A stretch of 64,000 bases of DNA, taken from positions 12,002 through 76,001 of the forward strand of contig JAYEFL010000186.1 of the NCBI GenBank assembly GCA_034658635.1, in the 5' to 3' direction. Below the pieces are notes generated by a model. The model made no database searches. It saw only the letters and a program-made list of their open reading frames with translations, and was not told the DNA's origin. Each line of letters opens with the position of its first letter. Position 1 is the stretch's first letter. The position numbers and the translations under genes were made by a program. This document shows positions 35,602-43,009 of the stretch, in pieces. Source of the DNA: JABHCC01 sp034658635 (GTDB lineage: Bacteria > Bacteroidota > Bacteroidia > Bacteroidales > UBA12481).

Positions 35602-35623
35602 GGGCCGATTCGAGAATCGGCCC
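35602..35623. repeat. perfect extragenic palindrome, copy 2
   Basis: The same arms as copy 1, GGGCCGATTC and GAATCGGCCC, here around GA, lie 12 bases before the rfbB stop codon on the minus strand. The two palindromes bracket the tandem repeats and the whole gap between the convergent DUF4954 and rfbB genes. Confidence 0.75.
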
Positions 35624-35634
35624 GTACGAAGATT

Positions 35635-36690
35635 TTATCGTTTTATATATTGTTGGGCGTAGTATTTTTCGTAGTCGCCTGACACGATTCTGTTCATCCA
35701 ATCCTGATTGTCAAGGTACCAGTCAATGGTTTTTTCTATGCCTTCTTCAAATTGCAGGCTTGGCATCCATCCAAGTTCATCTTTAATTTTTGTGGAATCG
35801 ATAGCATATCTCAGGTCATGCCCGGCCCGGTCTTTCACATATGTTATGAGGCTGGCACAGGAACCTGCACTACGATCAAGTTTACGATCCATTATTTCAC
35901 ACATTTTTCTAATCAGACCGATGTTTGTCCATTCGTTATGTCCACCAATGTTATAGGTTTCTCCGAGGGTGCCTTCATGGAAAACCAGGTCAATGGCCCG
36001 GGCATGATCAACCACGTATAGCCAGTCCCGGATATTTTCTCCTTTACCATATATCGGAATGGGCTTGTTGTTTTTCATGTTATTGATAGCCAGCGGAATT
36101 AGTTTTTCCGGAAACTGATTCGGGCCATAATTATTAGAGCAATTTGTCAGAACTACCGGTAGTCCATATGTGTGATTGTAGGCCCTCACAAGGTGATCGG
36201 AGCTGGCTTTTGAAGCAGAGTATGGTGATCTGGGGTCGTAGGAAGTAGTTTCCAGAAAGAATCCTTCTTTTCCAAGTGAGCCATAAACTTCGTCTGTAGA
36301 AATATGATAAAAACGTTTGTTTTCGAATGAATCCTTCCAGATTTTACGAGCTGCATTGAGGAGGTTGACAGTGCCAATAATGTTGGTTGTGATAAAAGAC
36401 ATTGGGTCTGTTATTGACCGGTCGACATGACTCTCTGCTGCCAGGTGAAGAATGCCATCAAAGAGATGGGTTTCAAAGAGTTGATCTATAAATGAAGCAT
36501 CTCTGATGTCTCCTTTTACAAACTCATAATTTTCTGATTTTTCGATGTCGGCAATATTCTCAAGATTCCCGGCATAGGTTAAAGCATCAAGATTAACAAT
36601 TTTGTAATCCGGATACTTCAGGATAAATAATCTGACCACATGTGATCCAATAAAACCAGCTCCTCCTGTAATAAGAATTGTTTTTTTCAT
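35635..36690 (-). CDS. rfbB: dTDP-glucose 4,6-dehydratase
   Basis: Extended short-chain dehydrogenase of 351 aa. The NAD-binding loop is ITGGAGFIGSHVV, the active site shows STDEVYGSLG and YSASKASSDHLV (Tyr and Lys), and the substrate region NNYGPNQFPEKLIPLAINN is diagnostic of RmlB. It makes dTDP-4-keto-6-deoxyglucose, the branch point to rhamnose and other deoxy sugars. The other rml genes are not in the window. Last gene of the sugar cluster, ten bases after galE. Confidence 0.95.
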   Translation of the reverse strand: MKKTILITGGAGFIGSHVVRLFILKYPDYKIVNLDALTYAGNLENIADIEKSENYEFVKGDIRDASFIDQLFETHLFDGILHLAAESHVDRSITDPMSFITTNIIGTVNLLNAARKIWKDSFENKRFYHISTDEVYGSLGKEGFFLETTSYDPRSPYSASKASSDHLVRAYNHTYGLPVVLTNCSNNYGPNQFPEKLIPLAINNMKNNKPIPIYGKGENIRDWLYVVDHARAIDLVFHEGTLGETYNIGGHNEWTNIGLIRKMCEIMDRKLDRSAGSCASLITYVKDRAGHDLRYAIDSTKIKDELGWMPSLQFEEGIEKTIDWYLDNQDWMNRIVSGDYEKYYAQQYIKR

Positions 36691-36700
36691 CTGTTTATAT

Positions 36701-37729
36701 TTATTTTATTCCCCTCAGGTTTTTTTCCCAATTCCATGCTGACAACAGGGTATCTTCAAGGCTTCTGCTTGCTTTCCATCCCAAGACTTCATTGGCCACA
36801 CGAGTATCTGCCCAGACCTGTTCAATATCGCCTTCCCTGCGGTCAACGATTGAATAATTCAGTTTTTTGCCTGTAACTTTTTCAAAGGTTTTGACTATAT
36901 CAAGAACGGATGAACCGGTTCCGGTACCAAGGTTGAAAAACTCAAAATTAGCCAGGTTCTTATTTTTAAGCATCCTATCAATAGCTATCACATGGGCCAG
37001 AGCCAGATCCACTACGTTAATATAATCTCTGACAGCTGAGCCATCAGGAGTATTATAGTTGTCTCCAAAAACTTTCAGTCCTTCACGGAGCCCTGCTGCA
37101 GTTTGTGTTACGAAGGGAACTAAATTGTTTGGTACACCGCGGGGAAGCTCACCAATCTCTGCACTAGGATGGGCTCCTATCGGGTTGAAGTACCTCAGTG
37201 CGATGGTATTCAGGTTCGGCTTAACTTTCATTGTATCGCTGATAATCTCTTCGGCAATTTGCTTGGTGTTTCCATAAGGAGATTCGGCTGGTTTGATAGG
37301 GGCCTTTTCAGTTACAGGAAGCTCATCAGGTTGACCATAAACCGTACAGCTGGATGAAAATACGAGATTTGTAACACCGTAATTATCCATATTCTCAAGT
37401 AGGTTCATCAATGAGATGAGGTTGTTTTGATAATACATCAGTGGCTTATCAACTGACTCACCCACAGCCTTGTATGCGGCAAAATGAATGATAGCCTTAA
37501 GGTTTTTATACTTTTCAAAGAAAGCATCAAGTTTTTCCTTGTTACAAAGATCAAACTGCTCAAAAGCGGGCCGTATTCCGGATATTTTTTCTATGCCATC
37601 GAGAACTTCGATTGTTGAATTTGAGAGGTTATCCACTATCACTACTTCATAGCCTTTGGCCATCAGTTCGACTGCGGTATGTGATCCGATGTATCCGGTT
37701 CCTCCGGTTACTAAGATTAAGTCTTTCAT
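36701..37729 (-). CDS. galE: UDP-glucose 4-epimerase
   Basis: Extended SDR of 342 aa interconverting UDP-glucose and UDP-galactose. It shows VTGGTGYIGSHTAVEL at the NAD site, SSSCTVYGQPDELPV, the catalytic Tyr/Lys in YGNTKQIAEE, and the GalE-specific LRYFNPIGAHPS. Some homologs act on the N-acetylated sugars, which would fit the neighbouring acetyltransferase and aminotransferase. Its start overlaps the acetyltransferase stop by four bases. Confidence 0.94.
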   Translation of the reverse strand: MKDLILVTGGTGYIGSHTAVELMAKGYEVVIVDNLSNSTIEVLDGIEKISGIRPAFEQFDLCNKEKLDAFFEKYKNLKAIIHFAAYKAVGESVDKPLMYYQNNLISLMNLLENMDNYGVTNLVFSSSCTVYGQPDELPVTEKAPIKPAESPYGNTKQIAEEIISDTMKVKPNLNTIALRYFNPIGAHPSAEIGELPRGVPNNLVPFVTQTAAGLREGLKVFGDNYNTPDGSAVRDYINVVDLALAHVIAIDRMLKNKNLANFEFFNLGTGTGSSVLDIVKTFEKVTGKKLNYSIVDRREGDIEQVWADTRVANEVLGWKASRSLEDTLLSAWNWEKNLRGIK

Positions 37730-38307
37730 GTGTTTAGTTTTGTTACTTTTCCGTCCTCTAATTTATAATTTTCTTTGCTTTCCTGGCATACCGCCAGGCC
37801 CTGTTCGTCAAATAGTAGTCGGTGACCGTACTCACTCATCCATCCGGCTTGTTTGGCAGGATTTCCAATCAAAAGTGCATAGGCAGGAACTTCCTTCGTA
37901 ACTACTGCACCTGCACCAATAAAGGCATATTCCCCAATATCGTGTCCACAAATAATGGTTGCATTGGCTCCTATGCTGGCTCCTTGTTTTACTACTGTTT
38001 TGACGTATTGACCTCTTCTGTTTACACTGCTTCTTGGGTTTACCACATTTGTAAAGACCATTGAAGGGCCCAAAAAGACATCATCCTCACAGATCACACC
38101 AGTATAGATAGAAACGTTATTCTGAACCTTAACATTGTTGCCAAGAATCACTTCGGGAGAAACCACCACATTTTGACCGAGATTACAATTTATTCCGATT
38201 TTGCAGTTTTGCATGATATGAGAAAAATGCCATATTTTGGTTCCCTGCCCAATTTCACAAGGTTCATCAATCACTGCAGTTTCATGTGAGAAAAATGCTT
38301 TTTCCAT
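37726..38307 (-). CDS. hexapeptide N-acetyltransferase, WbpD/WlbB-like
   Basis: Left-handed beta-helix acetyltransferase of 193 aa. The opening HETAVIDEPCEIGQGTKIWH and the stretch GQNVVVSPEVILGNNVKVQN are typical of the enzymes that acetylate the 3-amino group of UDP-2-acetamido-3-amino-glucuronate. It lies one base after the DegT-type aminotransferase, the same pairing (E and D) as in the WbpA-B-E-D pathway for a diacetamido uronic acid. The partner oxidase/dehydrogenases are not in the window, so the exact sugar is uncertain. Confidence 0.88.
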   Translation of the reverse strand: MEKAFFSHETAVIDEPCEIGQGTKIWHFSHIMQNCKIGINCNLGQNVVVSPEVILGNNVKVQNNVSIYTGVICEDDVFLGPSMVFTNVVNPRSSVNRRGQYVKTVVKQGASIGANATIICGHDIGEYAFIGAGAVVTKEVPAYALLIGNPAKQAGWMSEYGHRLLFDEQGLAVCQESKENYKLEDGKVTKLNT

Positions 38308-38308
38308 A

Positions 38309-39430
38309 TCAGATTAGTTTCAAAAGATGTTCAGCAATATATTCCTGTTGTGCATTATTCAGTTCAGTATGCATTGGGAGGCTAAGTACTTCCGTGCACA
38401 GTTGTTCTGTTACCGGGAAATCGCCCTTTTTGTAGCCGGCGCTTAAAAATGCCCCTTGCAAACTCAGAGGAACGGGATAATATATCATAGCCGGAATTTT
38501 TTGATCGGCTAGTTTTTGTCTTATTTCATCACGTTTCCCAGATTTTATCCGCAGTGTGTATTGATGAAAAATGTGGCTACTGTTTGCAAATCTGACCGGA
38601 GTTTGAATTTGATCATATCCTGCCAGAAGTGTATCGTAATAATCGGCAGCTGCTTTTCTGGACTGATTGTATGAGTTCAGATGCCGTAGTTTTACTCTCA
38701 GGATAGCTGCCTGAAGGGTGTCAAGTCTTGAATTGACTCCGATTTCTTCATGGTAATACTTGATCTGTGATCCATGATTTACAATTACACGAATTTTTTC
38801 TCCCAGTTCTTCATTGTTAGTCATCAAGGCTCCTCCGTCTCCAAAGCAACCCAGATTTTTTGATGGAAAAAATGAAGTTGTTCCAATAGTCCCGATTGTT
38901 CCGGTTTTCTGGCTAGTTCCGTCAGAAGAGTTATAGTTGGTACCTAAAGACTGGGCTGAATCTTCAATTACATAGAGCTTATTATCTTTTGCAATTCGAA
39001 GAATCTCATCCATATCTGCTGATTGTCCGAATAAATGAACCGGAATAATAGCTTTGGTTCTGGGAGTGATAGCTTCTTCTATTTTCTTTGGGTCAAGATT
39101 GAAGGTATCCGGATCAACATCAACCAATACGGGCTTTAGTTTCAGAAGAGCAATAACCTCAACGCTTGCAATAAATGTGAAATTTGAGGTAATAACCTCG
39201 TCTCCTGCTTGTAAATCAAGAGCCATCATGGCCACTTGAAGAGCATCAGTTCCATTGGCACAGGTAATCACCTTTTTAACCTTCAGGTAGCTAGCTAATT
39301 CAGTTTGGAATAATTTGACGGAGGGTCCGTTAATGAAGGCAGTTTGCTCTATTGTTTCGCGGATTCCGGCGTCAACTTCCTCTTTAATTCTCTCGTATTG
39401 AGAAAGGAGATCAACCATTTGTATTTTCAT
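38309..39430 (-). CDS. DegT/DnrJ/EryC1 aminotransferase, WbpE/WlbC-like
   Basis: PLP-dependent sugar aminotransferase of 373 aa from the ATG at 39430 (MKIQMVDLLSQYERIKEEVD). The PLP-binding Lys lies in SFFPSKNLGCFGDGGALMTN; other family marks are VITCANGTDALQVAMMAL, IPVHLFGQSADMD and IEDSAQSLG. It probably converts a 3-keto UDP-sugar to the amine that the next gene product acetylates. It leads the four-gene minus-strand sugar operon. A frame extension to 39502 crosses the promoter-like box and is rejected. Confidence 0.9.
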   Translation of the reverse strand: MKIQMVDLLSQYERIKEEVDAGIRETIEQTAFINGPSVKLFQTELASYLKVKKVITCANGTDALQVAMMALDLQAGDEVITSNFTFIASVEVIALLKLKPVLVDVDPDTFNLDPKKIEEAITPRTKAIIPVHLFGQSADMDEILRIAKDNKLYVIEDSAQSLGTNYNSSDGTSQKTGTIGTIGTTSFFPSKNLGCFGDGGALMTNNEELGEKIRVIVNHGSQIKYYHEEIGVNSRLDTLQAAILRVKLRHLNSYNQSRKAAADYYDTLLAGYDQIQTPVRFANSSHIFHQYTLRIKSGKRDEIRQKLADQKIPAMIYYPVPLSLQGAFLSAGYKKGDFPVTEQLCTEVLSLPMHTELNNAQQEYIAEHLLKLI

Positions 39431-39457
39431 AGGTCTGGTGGTATTTGTAATCTGAAT

Positions 39458-39465
39458 CAAAGATA
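39458..39465 (-). promoter_or_regulatory. -7 box (TATCTTTG) for the sugar-nucleotide operon
   Basis: On the minus strand TATCTTTG lies 27 bases before the ATG of the aminotransferase gene. It is probably the promoter of the aminotransferase-acetyltransferase-galE-rfbB run, whose genes are spaced by ten bases or less. Confidence 0.5.
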
Positions 39466-39555
39466 AAAGATTAATTCGAATCATTTTTTGATGAATGGGC
39501 AACAGGGAACATGCAGTAATTCTTTCCAGAATTTGGAGGATTGTTTATTACTGGT

Positions 39556-39563
39556 TAATTTTG
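39556..39563 (+). promoter_or_regulatory. -7 box (TAATTTTG) for the HU/SPOR gene
   Basis: A TAnnTTTG match 20 bases before the ATG at 39584. No TTG lies at the usual -33 distance. Confidence 0.4.
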
Positions 39564-39583
39564 TTAATTGATTAAGAAACGGG

Positions 39584-40546
39584 ATGATTCTGGATAAATA
39601 CATACGTGAGTTATTATTTCGTGAGGATTGTGTAATAATCCCTGGTATGGGTGGGTTTATTTCAAGCTATGCGTCAGCAGAAATTCAGGAGGAGTCGCAG
39701 ACTTTTGTGCCGCCTACTAAAGAAATTGGGTTTAATGCTGAGTTAATTGCTGACGATGGTATGTTAGTATCTTATATGTCGGTTGAAATGGATCGACCTA
39801 AAGATGTGATTCTTGAGATGATTACTGCTCAGGTAGAAGAGATTCTTGAGATTTTGGCCCGGGGAGAGAAGGTAAATATGGAGGGTATTGGACAGTTTAG
39901 TTCGGGCAAAGGTGGAGCGCTTATGTTTTCGGCTCATTTGGGAATCAACTTTCTGATGGATTCTTTCGGGCTTTCTACATTTACTTTTCCGGTTTTGGAA
40001 GCTGAAAAGCAAAGCATATTCAAGCGTTCAATTTTTTTCCGTCAAGTAGTTTTTCACCCGAGGGAAACATTGCCTGGATCGATAAAAAAGTCACATGAAA
40101 AGGACCACATAAACCAGCAGTTTGGTATTGCCTTGGCAATTTTGGTAATATTATCTCTTTTGCCTTTCAATTCAAGGATTTCTGAATCTATTTTTCGTCA
40201 TCCTGCAGCCTTAGGCCCTTTACCTTCATTGGTCATCGTCGATCCACCTGTTGAACTATCAGGCAGAGGTGCGATTACAACTTTATACCAAGCTGAGTTT
40301 ATTAATTCTGATGAATCACCTGCTATGAAATATCCTATTATTGCAGGCAGTTTTCAGTCAGGCCAGAATGCTGATTTACTCTATCAGAAGCTTATTTCAA
40401 GAGGTTACAACGCGAAAGTAGAGCAGACCAGGAAATCTTTTTACAGGGTAATCATGGCCGAGTTCATTACTCTTGACAAGGCTGAACTTGCCTTGCTGGA
40501 TTTGCAGGCAGGAAACCGGGATTTAAAGTTATGGATTCTTAAATAG
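39584..40546 (+). CDS. CCDC81-type HU domain and SPOR domain membrane protein
   Basis: Protein of 320 aa. The N-terminal part (YIRELLFREDCVIIPGMGGF, then a second half with KVNMEGIGQFSSGKGG) matches the bacterial CCDC81-like HU domains. A transmembrane helix follows (FGIALAILVILSLLPF, about 185-200), and the C-terminus is a SPOR domain (YPIIAGSFQSGQNADLLYQKLISRGYNAKV), which binds denuded septal peptidoglycan. The layout suggests an inner-membrane protein linking a cytoplasmic HU-like domain to the division site. Its stop abuts the metG stop with no gap. Confidence 0.88.
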   Translation: MILDKYIRELLFREDCVIIPGMGGFISSYASAEIQEESQTFVPPTKEIGFNAELIADDGMLVSYMSVEMDRPKDVILEMITAQVEEILEILARGEKVNMEGIGQFSSGKGGALMFSAHLGINFLMDSFGLSTFTFPVLEAEKQSIFKRSIFFRQVVFHPRETLPGSIKKSHEKDHINQQFGIALAILVILSLLPFNSRISESIFRHPAALGPLPSLVIVDPPVELSGRGAITTLYQAEFINSDESPAMKYPIIAGSFQSGQNADLLYQKLISRGYNAKVEQTRKSFYRVIMAEFITLDKAELALLDLQAGNRDLKLWILK

Positions 40547-42577
40547 CTATTTTACCTCGGCTCCATTACTGGTTTTTATTTCCGGAGTAACAAAGATTAA
40601 TCCACTTGCATCTTCTGCCAGGAGTATCATTCCCTGAGATTCAATACCTTTGATTTTACGAGGAGCAAGGTTAGCCAACAGAGAAACCTGTTTGCCGATT
40701 AGTTTTTCCGGTTCAAAATACTCTGCAATTCCTGAAACGACCGTTCTTTTATCCAAACCTGTATCAAGAAGAAGTTTAACCAGCTTTTTTGTTTTGGCTA
40801 CTTTCTCTGCTTCCAGAATGGTGGCAGTTCGAATATCCATTTTCATAAATTCCTCATATGTGATTTCTGGCTTGGCAGGCCTTACGATGGTTTTCTGAGT
40901 TTCGTTAGCTTTTTTTGTGGCCAGTAGTTTTTCAACCTGAAATTCTACCTGTTTGTCATCAATTTTATCAAATAAAAGTTCTGGTTTGTTTAGTGTATGT
41001 CCATCAGGAATTAAGCTGATATTTCCTATGGCCTCCCAAGGCATTTCTTCGATATTCAGAAATGATCTGAGTTTTTTCATGCTGAAGGGTAAGAATGAAT
41101 CCAGCAGAACCGAGATATTGGCAGTAATCTGAAGGCACACATTAAGAATTTCCCCAACACGTTTTTCATCTGTCTTAATCAGCTTCCATGGTTCTGTTTC
41201 TGTCAGATATTTATTACCCAGGCGGGCCAGTCCCATTGCTTCAACCAGAGCCTCGCGAATTCTAAAAGCCTCCAGACTTTTTTCTACCTGGGCTTTTATA
41301 TTATCTATCTGTCCAAGAATAACTAAATCTTCTTCAGATATTTTGTTAGCTGGTGGGCAGATTCCCTGGAAATACTTTTGCAAGAGAACCAGGGTTCTGT
41401 TTACAAAATTGCCCAAGACAGCAACCAGTTCATTATTGTTTCTGGTTTGGAAATCTTTCCAGGTAAAATCATTATCTTTTGCTTCAGGGGCATTTGCAGT
41501 TAAGACGTAGCGTAATACATCCTGTTTATCAGGGAATTCTTCAAGGTATTCATGCAACCATACTGCCCAATTTCTGGATGTAGAAATTTTGTCGTTTTCC
41601 AGGTTCAGAAATTCATTAGCTGGTACGTTATCCGGAAGGATATAATCACCATGGGCTTTCAGCATGGAAGGAAAAATAATGCAATGGAAAACTATATTGT
41701 CTTTTCCAATGAAGTGAATCATCCTGCTGTCTTCAGATTTCCAATATTTTTCCCAATCCGGGGTTAGCTCTTTAGTGGCTGATATATAGCCAATTGGCGC
41801 ATCAAACCAGACATACAAGACTTTCCCGTCTGCTCCTTTCACAGGAACAGGAACACCCCAGTCGAGATCACGGCTAACAGCTCTGGGTTGCAGGCCCTGA
41901 TCGAGCCAGGATTTACATTGACCATATACGTTGGGTTTCCATTCTGTATGATCTTCAAGAATCCACTTTTTAAGATCGTCCTCATATTTGTCAAGAGGCA
42001 GGTACCAGTGTTTGGTTTCTTTCAAAACAGGTGCTTGTCCTGATAGTGTGGATTTTGGATTTTTCAGGTCGGTAGCATTCAAAGAGGTTCCGCAAGACTC
42101 ACATTGATCACCATATGCTCTTTCATTATTGCAATGCGGACAGGTGCCCGAGATATATCGGTCGGCCAGAAATTGTTGTGCTTCAACATCGAAGTACTGC
42201 TCGGTTGTTTTTTCGATGAATTCACCCTGATCGTATAGCTTTTTAAAAAACTCAGAGGCTGTTTCAAAATGAATGGGTGCGGATGTTCGATGATAGATAT
42301 CAAAAGAAATTCCGAACTTATCAAATGCTGCTTTATTCATTCCGTGGTAGCGGTCGACAATATCCTGCGGACTCACATTTTCCTGTTTGGCTTTCAGTGT
42401 AATTGGAACTCCATGTTCATCAGATCCACAAATATAGACTACATCTTTTCCATTTTGACGAAGATATCTCGTATATATATCTGCGGGGACATATACTCCG
42501 GCCAGGTGACCAATGTGAACAGGGCCGTTTGCATACGGCAGGGCGGCAGTAACTAGATAGCGTTTATAATCTTTCAT
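40547..42577 (-). CDS. metG: methionyl-tRNA synthetase
   Basis: Class I synthetase of 676 aa from the ATG at 42577 (MKDYKRYLVTAALPYANGPVHIGHLAG). The HIGH motif is HIGH. A zinc module has CPHCNNERAYGDQCESCG. The KMSKS loop appears as KISTSRN, which is the usual variant in this group. The C-terminal OB-fold tRNA-binding domain (FMKMDIRTATILEAEKVAKT to the end) is present. It diverges from yraN and is convergent with the HU/SPOR gene. Confidence 0.97.
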   Translation of the reverse strand: MKDYKRYLVTAALPYANGPVHIGHLAGVYVPADIYTRYLRQNGKDVVYICGSDEHGVPITLKAKQENVSPQDIVDRYHGMNKAAFDKFGISFDIYHRTSAPIHFETASEFFKKLYDQGEFIEKTTEQYFDVEAQQFLADRYISGTCPHCNNERAYGDQCESCGTSLNATDLKNPKSTLSGQAPVLKETKHWYLPLDKYEDDLKKWILEDHTEWKPNVYGQCKSWLDQGLQPRAVSRDLDWGVPVPVKGADGKVLYVWFDAPIGYISATKELTPDWEKYWKSEDSRMIHFIGKDNIVFHCIIFPSMLKAHGDYILPDNVPANEFLNLENDKISTSRNWAVWLHEYLEEFPDKQDVLRYVLTANAPEAKDNDFTWKDFQTRNNNELVAVLGNFVNRTLVLLQKYFQGICPPANKISEEDLVILGQIDNIKAQVEKSLEAFRIREALVEAMGLARLGNKYLTETEPWKLIKTDEKRVGEILNVCLQITANISVLLDSFLPFSMKKLRSFLNIEEMPWEAIGNISLIPDGHTLNKPELLFDKIDDKQVEFQVEKLLATKKANETQKTIVRPAKPEITYEEFMKMDIRTATILEAEKVAKTKKLVKLLLDTGLDKRTVVSGIAEYFEPEKLIGKQVSLLANLAPRKIKGIESQGMILLAEDASGLIFVTPEIKTSNGAEVK

Positions 42578-42611
42578 CCTGTCTCCAAGTTTATTAATTG
42601 ATAGCAAATCA

Positions 42612-42643
42612 CAAAAGTACTTCTTATAATGAATACAGCACAA
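42612..42643 (-). promoter_or_regulatory. promoter for metG (TTG-N21-TACTTTTG)
   Basis: On the minus strand TTG (complement of 42641-42643) and TACTTTTG (complement of 42612-42619) are 21 bases apart. The -33 part lies inside the first codons of yraN, so the two divergent genes share this DNA. Confidence 0.5.
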
Positions 42644-43009
42644 AAATCAGAACATTTATGTTTAGGAGCAAAGGGAGAAGAAATTGCAGCAATATTCCTC
42701 AAGAAAAAGGGTTACCTGATTGTGGAGAAAAACTGGAGGTTACAGCATAAAGAGCTGGATATTATTGCGGTAGATGGCAATGAGCTGGTTGCAGTGGAGG
42801 TTAAAACTCGCACAGAGCCTATTCTGGATAATCCCACAACGAGTATCAATCGGAAAAAGCAGCGGAACCTGATAAGCGCTGCACATGCTTACGTGAGGAT
42901 TAATCGTATTTCTCTGGATGTCAGATTTGATATTATTTGGATTCGGATGGATATATCAGGACGAGCTGATATTGAGCATATACAGGATGCTTTTATCCCT
43001 GGTCTTTGA
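42629..43009 (+). CDS. yraN: YraN family protein (UPF0102)
   Basis: Small nuclease-fold protein of 126 aa. It has the restriction-endonuclease-like pattern GAKGEEIAAIFLKKKGY, KELDIIAVDGNELVAVEVKTR, with the D and ExK residues of a metal site. The biological role is not established. Its last 17 bases overlap the 3' end of the convergent hybrid kinase gene. Confidence 0.92.
   Translation: MNTAQKSEHLCLGAKGEEIAAIFLKKKGYLIVEKNWRLQHKELDIIAVDGNELVAVEVKTRTEPILDNPTTSINRKKQRNLISAAHAYVRINRISLDVRFDIIWIRMDISGRADIEHIQDAFIPGL

Noticed and set aside
41560..41640. Changed KMSKS motif in metG (KISTSRN) suspected as a defect
   Set aside because: This variant is usual in this group of methionyl-tRNA synthetases, and the rest of the gene is complete.
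42580..42628. Possible riboswitch or T-box before metG, or before cysS (1469-1777)
   Set aside because: The metG leader is too short, and the cysS spacer shows no specifier stem or antiterminator pair that I can recognise.
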